A stretch of DNA of 32,567 nucleotides from Streptomyces sp. rh34. Lineage in GTDB: Bacteria; Actinomycetota; Actinomycetes; Streptomycetales; Streptomycetaceae. The stretch lies in assembly GCF_002551245.1 (NCBI RefSeq), contig NZ_NTGZ01000059.1, positions 1 through 32,567 on the forward strand, read 5' to 3'. The notes beneath the pieces are model-generated. The model was not told where the DNA came from and searched no databases. It saw only the letters and a list, made by a program, of their open reading frames with translations. The position numbers and the translations under genes were made by a program. Below, in pieces: positions 22,440 through 32,546 of this stretch (positions are counted from its first letter, which is position 1; the number at the start of each line of letters is the position of its first letter).

Positions 22440-23385
22440 GCAAGGGAGGCTGAATTCCCCGGCGGGATAAGGAAGATCCAAGAAGCGAAGGCCGGCGGGC
22501 CGAAAGGCCAGGGGAAACCGGGAGTTGGGACCTTCACCCGCTCTCGCACAACTCGCCGGATACGGGTCCTGCGGCCCGGCCCGAAAGGTCCGCAACTTGC
22601 AGAAGCTCATGCTGCGAAGCCGTAGCAACACGCTGATCAGCGTGAAGCGGGTGACGCACCAGAGCAGTGGACGCATGACCGCTGGCATCGACGGGGAACG
22701 GGCTCTCACGCCGAAGGCGAGAGGCACCTTGGCGGCCGAGATCCACCAGTCGTCGAAGCCCTGGAAGGCCAGGCCGGTCAAGCGAGTGTTCATCCCGAAG
22801 AGCAACGGGAAACAGCGACCGCTCGGCATCCCGGTCATCTGTGACCGGGCCCTCCAGGCCCGCGTGAAGAACGCGCTGGAACCCGAGTGGGAAGCACGGT
22901 TCGAGCCGAGGTCTTGGCTTCCGGCCCGGCCGCAGCTGCCAGGATGCGATATCCGCGATCTTCTGGACGGTGATGGGCAAGAACCCGAAACGTCTGTGGG
23001 TCCTGGACGCAGTCCTGTCGGCGGAGTCTTCTCCTGGCGGTCCGGCAGCAGGGGCTCTGTCCTCTCTGCAAGCAGGCGCTGATCGTCGGAGCCGAGTACG
23101 AACCGGACGGTCCACGCGAGTGGATCAACTGGTTCGCGGCCTCGAAGAAGATGCTCCACAAGCACCTCTTCATCTACCGGCGAGACAGCGGCACGGACGA
23201 GCGGAACAACCTTCGCCCCGTGCACTTCGAATGCCACCGCCAGCACCACGCGGGCGACGGCAAAAGGGCCACATAACCTGCTGACCTGCGAAGCCCATGG
23301 GGCTTGCTTGAGCCGGATGCGGGGAAAGCTCGCACGTCCGGTGCTGAGGAGGCCAGGTCACGGCAACGTGATCCGGCTACCCGAC
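22440..23385 (+). mobile_element. Group II intron remnant
   Basis: A degraded retroelement: an ill-defined 5' RNA part, a wrecked intron-encoded protein, and a recognisable 3' ribozyme end. Domain V is at about 23310-23344 (GAGCCGGATGCGGGGAAAGC, then TCGCACGTCCGGTGC). Domain VI is at about 23349-23385, a long stem with a GCAA loop and the bulged branch-point A in GGCTACCCGAC. The 3' splice boundary is probably after 23385. The 5' boundary cannot be fixed from the sequence alone. It lies between the small acidic-protein gene and the DUF6193-like gene. Confidence 0.8.
22575..23276 (+). pseudogene. Intron-encoded reverse transcriptase/HNH protein, deleted and frameshifted
   Basis: Three frames carry successive parts. 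22585-22915 encodes the RT start (VRNLQKLMLRSRSNTLISVK, then TAGIDGERALT, RVFIPKSNGKQRPLGIPV, LEPEWEARFEPRS). A frameshift near 22913 moves to GFRPGRSCQDAISAIFWTV and NPKRLWVLDA, ending about 23012. The usual continuation with the YADD catalytic loop and the maturase X domain is absent. Instead the third frame follows (LLLAVRQQGLCPLCKQAL, then RNNLRPVHFECHRQHH), the C-terminal HNH endonuclease, with stop at 23274-23276. About 1 kb has been lost. Reverse transcription is impossible; the HNH segment has no clear start of its own. Confidence 0.85.
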
Positions 23386-23469
23386 CACACCTGCTGCGAC
23401 GCAGCCCAGTGGGGACCATGTGTGCATCCGCGGGTGCTTGGATCTGTGGATCCGGCACAATCGTGTCTT

Positions 23470-24198
23470 GTGCCGATACCTCCTGACCCTGCGGTCCTGT
23501 ATCCCGATGTCGCATGCCATGGCAGTCTCAGCGCGGCGCTCCGGTTCGTGGCAGGAGGGCGGCTGGCTTCCGTCGCGCTGACGAGTCCGGAAGACAACCC
23601 GCTGACCTTTGCCGCTGTCGACTGCCCCGTGCCACATCGCAACTCCCTGCAGATCGATGCCTGGCTCCACGAACGGTGGTGGTCGATCCGGGGCACCGAC
23701 GCCTTCGACGGCATGGCGCTGGTCGACGGCAGGACGGACGACCTGGATCAGGTCGCCGTGGCCGCCCGCGCATGGCACGACGGCGAGTCGCTCAGCGACA
23801 TCAGGCGGGCCGCTCCCTTCGTGCGTCTGACCGGCCGCTTCGAGCTGCCCGGCCCCGATCCGGCGCACCGGACGGAAAGCGAGTGGCAGCACCTTCGCCT
23901 GGAGGCGGGCGAACTGCCCTACCCCTGGGCACCCACCTACCGGAACTTGATCGAGTCCGCGTACGCCGAGTCGGCCTTGCGCGGTCTGTATCCGTTCACC
24001 AGCCATTGGGCGCTGCGCTTCTCGACCACCACGCGCCCGGACCTGAACCCGACGGGGCCGTGCCTGACGGCGAACAGCGACGCCACGTTCGGGGTGGGCA
24101 GAGGGCTCCTGACCCCGGACCTCGGCCTCTTCACCACTCCTGGCGAGGCTGTGGCACGGGCCGTACACGAGCTGTCGCGTGGTCCGATGACCGACTGA
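23470..24198 (+). CDS. DUF6193-like protein
   Basis: About 242 residues from GTG 23470; the start is uncertain because no good ribosome-binding site is visible and the frame is open into the intron's domain V. Seen: DPAVLYPDVACHGSLSAALR at the start, LVDGRTDDLDQVAVAARAWH near 85, then APFVRLTGRFELP and a C-terminal LRGLYPFTSHWALRFS. This layout matches, from memory, the actinobacterial DUF6193 family, which has no established function and is sometimes labelled as natural-product associated. No signal peptide. The intron 3' end lies 85 nt upstream and may have removed the native promoter or 5' end. Confidence 0.62.
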   Translation: MPIPPDPAVLYPDVACHGSLSAALRFVAGGRLASVALTSPEDNPLTFAAVDCPVPHRNSLQIDAWLHERWWSIRGTDAFDGMALVDGRTDDLDQVAVAARAWHDGESLSDIRRAAPFVRLTGRFELPGPDPAHRTESEWQHLRLEAGELPYPWAPTYRNLIESAYAESALRGLYPFTSHWALRFSTTTRPDLNPTGPCLTANSDATFGVGRGLLTPDLGLFTTPGEAVARAVHELSRGPMTD

Positions 24199-24417
24199 TC
24201 ACGGGCACGGCCGCACCCTGAGCACTTCACATGGCGAACGGTGCCAACGGGGCTGCACAGTCGCGAGGGTGACGTGGCGTCGCGGTTGGCCGCTGAGCGT
24301 TGTCGTTGGCCGAAACGGCGCAAGACCGGCTGAGCTGCGAGCTGCCGCTCGGCCGGACCTCGGGCAAGCGCAGAAAGGGGATGGCGGCTCCTGCTCCGCG
24401 GAGGCGAGATGCCCGCG

Positions 24418-25206
<789 letters not shown>

Positions 25207-25270
25207 GGCTCGATCCTTCCGGCACTGCGAGGGCTGGGGGCTGGGGAGGGGAGCGGGCGGGCCGGCCGCG

Positions 25271-27079
25271 TCAGGTGCGGAGGACAGTCCTGTTCCGGAG
25301 AACTTCCCCCATGGAGTCCTCGCGCCAGCGTTCCAGGAGCTCGTGGAAGGCGACGGCTCCGTGCGGGTAGGCGATGGGGCCGTTGGGCCGGCCACGCCCT
25401 TCACGGTTGTAGTAACCGGGGGTGCACTCGGCATGGAACCACGCGTGGTCGGGCGCGCCCTCGGCCAGGATGGCGATCCAGGCGTCCTCGGTCTCGGTTG
25501 AGGGTTCGATGAGGGCGCCGCCCGCTTCTGCGGCTGCGATGAGGGCGGCGGCGTGGATGGCCTGTTCGTCCAGGATGTGGGTGAAATTGACACTGCTGGC
25601 GTTCTGGAGGGACCCCATCTGTATGAGGTTGGGGAAGCCGTTGCTCGTGAAGCCGTGGAGGGTGCGCGGGCCCTGCAGTGCCCACCTGTGCAGCAGTTCG
25701 ACGCCGCCCCGGCCGTGGACGGGGAGCTTGCCCGAGTGGATGCCGGAGGTCCCGACATTGAACCCGGTGGCGAAGATCAGGCAGTCGAGTTCGTACGGGG
25801 TGCCGCCCACCGTGACGCCGTGTTCCGTGATGCGCTCGATGCCGTGGGTGTCCGCGGTGTCGACGAGGGTGACGTTGTCCCGGTTGAACGCCGGGTAGTA
25901 CAGGTCGGAGAAGGTGGGGCGCTTGCAGGCGTAGCGGTACCAGGGCTTGAGCTTCTCCGCCGTCTCCGGATCCGTGACCGTCTGTTCGACGCGGGCGCGG
26001 AGCTCGTTCATCCTGGCGGCGTCGGCGGCCTCGTAGGCGGCTTCGAACACCTGTCGGTCGCCCTGCCGCCGGAAGCTCGGCAGGAGCTTCTCCAGCAGGC
26101 CCGCCGACGCGGTCCATCGGTCCGCCACGAGATCCTGGTCCGCGCTCTCGCCGGACACGATGCGGAGGTAGTTCTCCCGTCGCTCCCGGGCCCAGCCCTC
26201 GCGGTCGGCGCCCACGTCCCGGGCGGTGGTGCGCCGGTTGGCGCGTACGTCCACGGTGGAGGGGGTGCGCTGGAAGACGTAGAGGTGTGCGGCGTCCTCG
26301 GCCAGCATCGGGATCACCTGGATGCCGGTGGCCCCGGTGCCCACGACCCCCACCCGCTTGTCCGCGAGGCCGGTCATGCCGCCCTCGGGGGCGCCGCCGG
26401 TGTAGGCGTAGTCCCACCGCGAGGTGTGGAAGGTGTGGCCCGCGAAGTCCTCGATGCCGGGGATCCCGGGGAGCTTCGGGTCGGTGAGGGTGCCGGTGGC
26501 ATTCACGACGTAGGTGGCCCGGAAGGCATCACCACGATCCGTGGTCACGGTCCATGTCTCGGAAGCCTCCTCCCAGGTCAGTGCGGTGACCCCGGTGGAG
26601 AACAACGCATCCGCGTACAGGTCGAACGTACACGTGATCCGCACCGCGTGGCGGCGGATCTCGTCACCGGGGGCGTACTTCCACTCCGGTACGTAGCCGG
26701 TCTCGTCGAGCATCGGCAGGTAGACGTGGGACTCGACGTCGCAGTGGACGCCCGGGTACCGGTTCCAGTACCAAGTGCCGCCGAAATCACCGCCCTTCTC
26801 GATGATCCGGACGCGCTCGACCCCCTGCTGCCGCAGGTGTGCCCCGGTGAGGATGCCGCCGAATCCGCCGCCTATCACGGCGACGTCGACGGTGTCGTGG
26901 AGCGGGTCGCGCCCGATCGGTCCCTCCACGTACGGGTCTGCGGCGTAGTAGCCGAACTCGGCGTCCGCGTCGCGGTACTGAGCGGCTCCGTCGGGACGCA
27001 CGCGCCGTTCGCGTTCGAGCCGGTAGCGCCGCCTCAGTGCGGCGAGCTCGTGGGGAGCCGGTGTCTGAGGAGTCGTCAT
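25271..27079 (-). CDS. Type I Baeyer-Villiger monooxygenase
   Basis: 602 residues, FAD- and NADPH-dependent. It inserts one oxygen beside a ketone to give an ester or lactone. Two Rossmann motifs are present: VAVIGGGFGG (66-75) for FAD and VGVVGTGATG (243-252) for NADPH. Between them is the BVMO fingerprint F-x-G-x3-H-x3-W-D (Phe212, His218, Trp222). WYWNRYPGVHCDVES (103-117) is also typical of phenylacetone/cyclopentadecanone-type enzymes. First gene of an operon with the SDR. Divergent from an SMP-30-like lipoprotein gene across a palindromic operator. Family is secure; the ketone substrate cannot be read from the sequence. Confidence 0.94.
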   Translation of the reverse strand: MTTPQTPAPHELAALRRRYRLERERRVRPDGAAQYRDADAEFGYYAADPYVEGPIGRDPLHDTVDVAVIGGGFGGILTGAHLRQQGVERVRIIEKGGDFGGTWYWNRYPGVHCDVESHVYLPMLDETGYVPEWKYAPGDEIRRHAVRITCTFDLYADALFSTGVTALTWEEASETWTVTTDRGDAFRATYVVNATGTLTDPKLPGIPGIEDFAGHTFHTSRWDYAYTGGAPEGGMTGLADKRVGVVGTGATGIQVIPMLAEDAAHLYVFQRTPSTVDVRANRRTTARDVGADREGWARERRENYLRIVSGESADQDLVADRWTASAGLLEKLLPSFRRQGDRQVFEAAYEAADAARMNELRARVEQTVTDPETAEKLKPWYRYACKRPTFSDLYYPAFNRDNVTLVDTADTHGIERITEHGVTVGGTPYELDCLIFATGFNVGTSGIHSGKLPVHGRGGVELLHRWALQGPRTLHGFTSNGFPNLIQMGSLQNASSVNFTHILDEQAIHAAALIAAAEAGGALIEPSTETEDAWIAILAEGAPDHAWFHAECTPGYYNREGRGRPNGPIAYPHGAVAFHELLERWREDSMGEVLRNRTVLRT

Positions 27080-27133
27080 GTGGGGTCCTCGATCCGCACG
27101 GTGGGGCTGCCCCGGTCGGGCGGCCGTCCGCTA

Positions 27134-27164
27134 CGGTAGCAACTACCGGACAGCATTGTCCGGT
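27134..27164. promoter_or_regulatory. Overlapping operator palindromes between BVMO and lipoprotein genes
   Basis: ACCGGACA-GCAT-TGTCCGGT (27145-27164) is a perfect 8-bp inverted repeat with a 4-nt centre, the size and form of TetR-family operators. It overlaps a second inverted repeat, CGGTAG-CAA-CTACCG (27134-27148). Placed centrally in the divergent 195-nt intergenic region, it could control both directions. The TetR-type protein at 28308-28898 is the natural candidate; this is inference. Confidence 0.65.
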
Positions 27165-27274
27165 TGAGGGGCGGGCCGGACGACAACATCCGGCCACAAA
27201 CCATCGCCCCTCCCCGCAGGCCGCGTACTCCCCGCCCGAGGAACCCGCCCACTGGACAGGAAGAGTGATCCCCC

Positions 27275-28294
27275 ATGCAGCGACTTTCGGCCCGGTCATT
27301 TTCCGCGCTCGCCACCGTCGTCACACTGTTCCTCACCGGCTGCGGCACGCAGAGCGGCGATCCCGGGGGAGAGACGGCGTCGGTCTTCGGTGGCAGGAGC
27401 ATCCGGGCGCAGCAGGTCATGCAGCTGACCCAGGTGCACGGCGAGACCGGGATGACCTTGCTGGAGGGGCCCGTGTTCGGCGAGGACGGCGGCCTGATCG
27501 TCGTCGACGTCACCGCCCCCGAGGGCAAGCCCAAGGTCATACGCGTAGATGTGGCGAAGAAGACGTGCCGGGCGGTCCACACCGACGGCAGAGGGGCCTA
27601 TACGTCGGCGCAGTTCAGCCCGTACGACGGGCGGCTCTACCTCAGCGACTTCGCACACGGCGAGGTCGTGAGCCTGGCCCCCGGCGGCGGCGACTTGCGG
27701 GCCTTCTTCTCCGGCGAGGTCGACGGAGCACGGATGAACCCCGACGACATCGCCTTCGACCGGGAGGGCAACCTGTACGTCAGTGATTCACGCGGCCTGT
27801 CCGAGGGCAAGACCGACGGGCGTGTGGTGCGGATCGACCGCGGGGGCGGCAGGGCCACCGTTCTGGTCGAGGATCTGGCCGCGCCGAACGGGGTCTCTTT
27901 CGACGCGGACTACCGAGGGCTGTGGTTCAGCGAGCTCACCGAGAACCGGATCTCCTATCTGCGCCTCGACGAGGAGGGCGGGGTGACGTCCCGGCACACC
28001 GCCATCCGCGTGGACGGCGGGCTCGCCCAGACCGACTCGATCGCCGTGGACGCGGACGGCAACCTCTACCAGGGTCTGCACGGCCGGGCGGCCATGGCCG
28101 TGTACGACCGGCACGGTGAGCGGCTGGCGACGGTGGAGCTTCCCTCGCGGGCCGAAGGCCTGGAGTCGGCGACGAACGTGGCCATCACGCCCGGCGGCAC
28201 CAAGGCGTACATGACCGTCAGCGGCCCCGCCGGGGGCTACCTGTACTCCTTCGACGCGCTCGCGGAAGGCATTCGGCAGTCGAACGGCGGCTGA
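27275..28294 (+). CDS. SMP-30/gluconolactonase-like lipoprotein
   Basis: 339 residues. The N-terminus is a lipoprotein signal (MQRLSARSF, hydrophobic run, lipobox LTGC with Cys23), placing the protein outside the membrane. The rest is a six-bladed propeller of SMP-30/gluconolactonase type: LLEGPVFGEDGGLIVVDV near 65, MNPDDIAFDREGNLYVSDSR near 155, APNGVSFDADYRGLWFSE near 200, DSIAVDADGNLYQGLHG near 250. These carry the Glu, Asn and Asp positions that bind the divalent metal in lactonases. AGGAAGAG lies upstream of the ATG. Beside a BVMO it may hydrolyse lactones, though an exported lactonase paired with a cytoplasmic oxygenase is odd. Confidence 0.85.
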   Translation: MQRLSARSFSALATVVTLFLTGCGTQSGDPGGETASVFGGRSIRAQQVMQLTQVHGETGMTLLEGPVFGEDGGLIVVDVTAPEGKPKVIRVDVAKKTCRAVHTDGRGAYTSAQFSPYDGRLYLSDFAHGEVVSLAPGGGDLRAFFSGEVDGARMNPDDIAFDREGNLYVSDSRGLSEGKTDGRVVRIDRGGGRATVLVEDLAAPNGVSFDADYRGLWFSELTENRISYLRLDEEGGVTSRHTAIRVDGGLAQTDSIAVDADGNLYQGLHGRAAMAVYDRHGERLATVELPSRAEGLESATNVAITPGGTKAYMTVSGPAGGYLYSFDALAEGIRQSNGG

Positions 28295-28307
28295 TTCGGA
28301 CCTCGGC

Positions 28308-28898
28308 TCAGCCGTCGAAGGCCCGCACCGGCCCCACTTCGACGCCGAGCAACCGCCAGGCGGCAAGCGCCCGGTGCTCGCGCTCCTCGCGGGTGGGGCC
28401 GATGACGGCGGCGGAGACCATGGCGACGCAGAGCACAAGGTTCTCCCCCGCACTCAGCCGATGACCGAGGGGGAGGTGCTTGCGCAGAGCACGCTCCACC
28501 CGTCCGGACAGGGCGAGGGCATGCGCGCGGATGCCCGAGTGGCCGCCCGCCCGGTCGGCGTGCAGAAGACCGATGAAAGCCGCCGACTCCGCGAGATGCC
28601 ACGTCAGCACACCGAGTACTGCGTCGAAGGTGGCACCCTCGTCGGCGGCAGCCTGCTCGACCTGACGCACGTTCTCCTCGAGAACGGCGGCCACCGCGGC
28701 ACTCCGGTCGGGGAAGTGCCGGTAGAGAACGCCCTGCCCGACCCCGGCCCTACGCGCAATCGCGGAGAGCGGTGCCTCCAGACCGTGCTCCGCGAAGACC
28801 TCTCGGGCGGCGGTGACCAGAGCGGCCCGATTGCGGGCAGCGGCCTTCGGCCCGGCGTTGGCCGGCCGCCGCCCGTCCTGCTCGATGCGCTCCGTCAC
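28308..28898 (-). CDS. TetR-family transcriptional regulator
   Basis: 196 residues from GTG 28898; the frame is open to 29225, but the extension is not TetR-like. A helix-turn-helix occupies about residues 25-67 (ALVTAAREVFAEHG, PLSAIARRAGVGQGVLYRHF). The remaining helical domain would bind a small ligand. It is convergent with the lipoprotein gene, with 13 nt between stops. By position it is the likely repressor of the BVMO-SDR operon and the lipoprotein gene, acting at 27145-27164. No copy of that palindrome is seen at its own promoter. The ribosome-binding site is poor. Confidence 0.88.
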   Translation of the reverse strand: MTERIEQDGRRPANAGPKAAARNRAALVTAAREVFAEHGLEAPLSAIARRAGVGQGVLYRHFPDRSAAVAAVLEENVRQVEQAAADEGATFDAVLGVLTWHLAESAAFIGLLHADRAGGHSGIRAHALALSGRVERALRKHLPLGHRLSAGENLVLCVAMVSAAVIGPTREEREHRALAAWRLLGVEVGPVRAFDG

Positions 28899-29221
28899 CC
28901 CGGCAGCGTACCGGCAGGGCAGGCGGCTTCTGCCGCCCTCCAGGGCTGGCCGATCCGTCCCAGCTCGGCGCGCTTGGCCACACGGTCGCTTCGACCATCG
29001 GCGGCCGGGCTCGATGATCTTGGTACGCGCGCATCTGAACTGCCTTTTCGATAGTGACAGCGGCGGGCGATGGCATGTCGGTGTCTTCTCCAGGCGGACC
29101 AGTGGCAAGCTCGCCCTTGGTCGCGAAGCAGCGTTCGTCAGGGATCTTCGCCGCTCGGCAGCGCTCACGGCCGGAGCGGCGCCGCCGACCACCTCGCCAT
29201 CCTGGAATGACCCCTCACGCT
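28899..29221. other. Intergenic region between ABC ATPase and TetR genes
   Basis: About 320 nt without a convincing gene. Two chance frames cross it. I see no tRNA, terminator or recognisable IS end. It must hold the regulator's promoter, but no clear -35/-10 pair was found. Confidence 0.5.
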
Positions 29222-30754
29222 TCACGCGGGCTGAACCGCTCCTGAGACGAGGGCGGCGGTGACCGGGTGGGCGGGAGACGTGAAGAGCTGCGCGGTGGGC
29301 CCCGACTCGACGGCTCTGCCCTCGGACAACACGAGGAGATTGTCCGTCCGGCTGGAGACGAGGCGGAGGTCGTGGCTGATGAGTACGAGCGCGAGGCCGC
29401 CGCTGTCCTGGAGCTCTTCGAGCAGGTTCAGCACGGCGGCAGCGGTCGCGTCATCGAGGGCCGACGTGACTTCGTCGCAGACCAGCACGTCGGGGTCGGC
29501 CGCGAGCGCGCGGGCGATGGAGGCGCGTTGACGCTGGCCGCCGGACAGCTCGTGGGGGTAGCGCTCCGCGAAGCCGGCCGGGAGGCCGACCTGTTCGAGA
29601 AGCTCCAGGACGCGGGCGGCCGAGCGGTCGCGGTGGGCACGCCGGTGCAGACGCAGGGGGCGGCCGATCGTCGCGCCGACGGTACGGCTGGGATTGAGTG
29701 TGCCCAGCGGGTCCTGCGGTACGAGTTGGAGGCGTCGGCGCTGTTCGCGGGTGCGGCGGTGCGCGGATGGGGCGAGGCGTACGCCGTCGAGCGTGACGGT
29801 GCCCGCGGTGGGGCGGTGGAGTCCGACGATGGCGCGCACCAGGGTGGTCTTGCCCGAGCCGGAGACGCCGACGATGCCGGTGCTGGATCCGGGGGCGACG
29901 CTGAAGCCGACGTCGTGGAGGACGGGTGTGCGGCGGCCCCGCTGTGCGAAGGCGGCGTGCAGGCCGGACACGTCGAGTGTCGGCCCCACGGTGGCCGGCG
30001 GTCGGTCGGTGGTACGTCGCTGGGCAGGGATCGGCGACGGCGCGCTGCCGTGGGCCAGGTCCACGACGTCGTCGGCGATCCGGGAGACCAGGTCGGTGTC
30101 GTGGCAGGACAGGGCGATGGCGAGCTGGTGGTTGACGGCCAGGTGGCGCAGGAGTTCGGCGATCTCGTCGCGTACCTCCGGGTCGAGCCCGGCGGTGGGT
30201 TCGTCGAGGAGCAGGACGGCCGGGCGGCGGGCCAGGGCCCTGGCCAGGGCCACGCGCCGCTGCTGGCCGCCGGAGAGCCCGCCGATGCGGCGCCCGGGCA
30301 GACCGTTGTCCGTGGGCAGCCGCACCTCCGCGAGCAGCGCGAGCAGCGCTTCGTGGCCGCGGTGCACAGCGACTTCGGCCAGGAGGCTGCGTACCTTCAG
30401 CCGCGGGTTGAGGGCGGAGGCAGGGTCCTGGCCGACGTAGGCGAGGCGGTGGCGGCGCAGCAGCCGCAGCTCGGACGGGTCCAGAGCCAGTACGTCGCGG
30501 CCGAGCACCTCGACCCGGCCGGCCGTACGCACCGCGCCGGGCGGCAGCACGCCGGCCACGGCCCGCAGCAGCGTGGTCTTGCCGCTGCCGGACGGGCCGG
30601 TGAGTGCGGTGACGCGGCCGGGGCGTACCTCCAGACTGCCGCCGTCCAGGAGCAGGCGGCCGTCGGGGGCGGCGATGGTCAGGCCCGTGACGCTCACCGC
30701 CGCTTCCGAGTCGGCGACTTGGCCCTCGGGGTACCAGTCGGGCGTGTGGTTCAC
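29222..30754 (-). CDS. Fused double ATP-binding protein of a peptide/nickel-type ABC importer
   Basis: 510 residues with two complete nucleotide-binding domains, equivalent to DppD and DppF (or NikD and NikE) joined. First: Walker A GPSGSGKTT, signature LSGGQQRR, Walker B VLLLDEPTAGLD. Second: Walker A GVSGSGKTT, signature LSGGQRQR, Walker B VLVCDEVTSALD (Val replaces the usual Pro after DE). It powers import through the two adjacent permeases. The GTG start overlaps the upstream permease stop (GTGA), so it is translationally coupled. The substrate cannot be read from the ATPase; peptides, nickel or metallophore complexes are possible. Confidence 0.93.
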   Translation of the reverse strand: MNHTPDWYPEGQVADSEAAVSVTGLTIAAPDGRLLLDGGSLEVRPGRVTALTGPSGSGKTTLLRAVAGVLPPGAVRTAGRVEVLGRDVLALDPSELRLLRRHRLAYVGQDPASALNPRLKVRSLLAEVAVHRGHEALLALLAEVRLPTDNGLPGRRIGGLSGGQQRRVALARALARRPAVLLLDEPTAGLDPEVRDEIAELLRHLAVNHQLAIALSCHDTDLVSRIADDVVDLAHGSAPSPIPAQRRTTDRPPATVGPTLDVSGLHAAFAQRGRRTPVLHDVGFSVAPGSSTGIVGVSGSGKTTLVRAIVGLHRPTAGTVTLDGVRLAPSAHRRTREQRRRLQLVPQDPLGTLNPSRTVGATIGRPLRLHRRAHRDRSAARVLELLEQVGLPAGFAERYPHELSGGQRQRASIARALAADPDVLVCDEVTSALDDATAAAVLNLLEELQDSGGLALVLISHDLRLVSSRTDNLLVLSEGRAVESGPTAQLFTSPAHPVTAALVSGAVQPA

Positions 30755-31620
30755 AGCGCGCTCACCGCCTTCCGGCCGGTTCGGGGTACGAGTGCGGAGG
30801 CCGCCAGATTGACGCTCATGGCGAGGAGACCGATGGCGAGGCTGGGGGCCAGGACGGCCCAGGGGTTGAGGACGATGCCGCCCGCGTTCTCGCGGATCAT
30901 CAAGGCCCAGTCGGCAGCAGGAGGCTGGGGGCCGACCTGGAGGAAGCTCGCGGTGGCGACGACGTAGACGGCGGCGACGAAGCGGAGCCCGAACAGCGCG
31001 AGGAGCGTGGCGCGCAGGTTCGGCAGGACCTCGCGCACGACGAGGTGCCACAGCCGCTCACCGCCCACGGCCGCCGCCTCGATATAGCCGGACGCCGCGA
31101 CGGGCGCCGCGGCGCCGGCGACGAGCCGGACCGCGTACGGCACGGCCATCACGACAGCGGCGGCGATCACGGCGAACCGGCCGCCGCCCGGCCAGGCCAG
31201 GGCGACGAGCAGTACGCCGAGGACGGCGGGAAGCAGCATGAGCACGTCGGCGGACCGCTCGATGATCCGGCCCACCGCGGGCCGCAAGGCGCTGACCGCG
31301 CCGAGCAGGGCGGCGGCGCCGGTGACCAGTACGGCCACGAGCAGGGAGCCGACGACGAGTTCGCGTCCTCCGGCGAGAAGGCGGGTGAGGACGTCCCGGC
31401 CCAGTTGGTCGCCGCCGAGTGGAGCTCCGTCGCCGGATGCGGCGTACGGGGCGGTGATGGGGGTGTCGATGGCATGCGGGGCCAGCCACGGCCCGGCGAC
31501 GGCGAGGGCGACGAGCAGCAGCGCGGGCAGGACACGCAGGACCGGGCCCCGCCCGGGGCGGCGGCGCGCGGGCCGTTCCCCGGGGGACGGCTGCGCCGCG
31601 GTCGTGTCGGATGTGGTCAT
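30751..31620 (-). CDS. ABC importer permease (DppC/NikC type)
   Basis: 289 residues, inner-membrane permease. A cytoplasmic basic N-terminus is followed by a first membrane helix (VLPALLLVALAVAGPWLAP), then the extracytoplasmic segment with LGGDQLGRDVLTRLLAGGR, the hallmark of DppC/OppC proteins, then five more hydrophobic helices. The cytoplasmic EAA coupling loop is at EAAAVGGERLWHLVVREVLP. ATG 31620 overlaps the upstream permease stop by 4 nt (ATGA), and its own stop overlaps the ATPase start. A longer frame to 32082 is a shadow. Confidence 0.93.
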   Translation of the reverse strand: MTTSDTTAAQPSPGERPARRRPGRGPVLRVLPALLLVALAVAGPWLAPHAIDTPITAPYAASGDGAPLGGDQLGRDVLTRLLAGGRELVVGSLLVAVLVTGAAALLGAVSALRPAVGRIIERSADVLMLLPAVLGVLLVALAWPGGGRFAVIAAAVVMAVPYAVRLVAGAAAPVAASGYIEAAAVGGERLWHLVVREVLPNLRATLLALFGLRFVAAVYVVATASFLQVGPQPPAADWALMIRENAGGIVLNPWAVLAPSLAIGLLAMSVNLAASALVPRTGRKAVSAL

Positions 31621-32546
31621 GTGCGGTCTCCCGAAGCCCAGGCCCGTACGAGGTCGGCCAGCAGCAGGACGCCGGCGATGACGGTTCCGGTGACGGCGAC
31701 GACTCCGGCGACGACCGGGCTGTCCCGGTCGGTGACGGCGCCCGCCAGCACGGATCCGATGCCGGGGTAGTTGAAGATGGTCTCCACCACGACGGCGCCA
31801 CCGAGCAGCATGCCGGTCGACGTGGCGATGCCGGCCGCGATGGTGGGCAGTGCGCCGGGCAGCAGGTGGTGGGTGAGGACGCGGTGGCGCGGCAGTCCGT
31901 CGAGTACGGCGGTCTCCACGTGTGGGGCCTTGGCCTCGTCGGCGAGGGCGGCGTGCACGATGCGGATGTTCCACCCGATCTGCGGGACGGCCAGGGCCAG
32001 TACGGGCAGGACGAGCATCTGCCAGGAGGCGGGGGAGCCGTCGGCGTCGGTGAGGGTGACAGCGGGAAGCAGGTCCGTCCACAGGGCGAAGACGAGGACG
32101 AGGGCGACCGCGACCACGAATTCCGGCAGCGCGAGGACACCGGTGGCTGTGGAGGAGACGGTGCGGTCGGTCCTGCCGCCGGGCTTCAGCGCCGCCCAGC
32201 AGCCGAGAGCGAGCGAGGCGACCAGAGTGAGGAGCAGGGCCAGGCCGCCGAGCAGCAGGGTGTTGGGGAACGGCCCGGACAGCAACTCGGCGACGGGCCG
32301 GCCATGGGCGGAGGTGCCGAGGTCGCCGGTGGGCAGGCCGGTCATCCAGTCGATGAAGCGGCTCGGCAAGGGGCGGTCGAGGCCGAGGAGTTCACGCCGC
32401 TGGGCGAGGTCGGCGGCGCTCTCGCCGCGTTCGGCGGTGGCGGTGGCCGCGTCGCCCGGCAGCAATTCGACGGCGGCGAAGACGGTGGCGAGCAGCACGG
32501 CGAGCAGCACGGCCCGGCGGGCGAGGAGCGCGGTGAGACGCACCAC
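31617..32546 (-). CDS. ABC importer permease (DppB/NikB type)
   Basis: 309 residues. The first helix (LAVLLATVFAAVELLPGDAA) is followed by RRELLGLDRPLPSRFIDWM and GDLGTSAHGRPV, the periplasmic signature of DppB/OppB permeases. Further helices follow, with the EAA loop near ETAVLDGLPRHRVLTHHLLP and VETIFNYPGIGSVL near the C-terminus. Start is GTG 32546 or 32543; no clear ribosome-binding site is seen and the frame is open to the window edge, so translation may be coupled to a gene beyond it. The substrate-binding protein of the importer is probably just outside. Confidence 0.9.
   Translation of the reverse strand: MVRLTALLARRAVLLAVLLATVFAAVELLPGDAATATAERGESAADLAQRRELLGLDRPLPSRFIDWMTGLPTGDLGTSAHGRPVAELLSGPFPNTLLLGGLALLLTLVASLALGCWAALKPGGRTDRTVSSTATGVLALPEFVVAVALVLVFALWTDLLPAVTLTDADGSPASWQMLVLPVLALAVPQIGWNIRIVHAALADEAKAPHVETAVLDGLPRHRVLTHHLLPGALPTIAAGIATSTGMLLGGAVVVETIFNYPGIGSVLAGAVTDRDSPVVAGVVAVTGTVIAGVLLLADLVRAWASGDRT

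Noticed and set aside
25553..27139. A 528-codon plus-strand frame opposite the Baeyer-Villiger monooxygenase.
   Set aside because: Antisense shadow of a gene with complete FAD, NADPH and BVMO motifs.
28813..29262. A plus-strand frame through the gap between TetR and ABC ATPase.
   Set aside because: It begins antisense to the TetR gene, has no ribosome-binding site and shows no domain similarity I can recognise.
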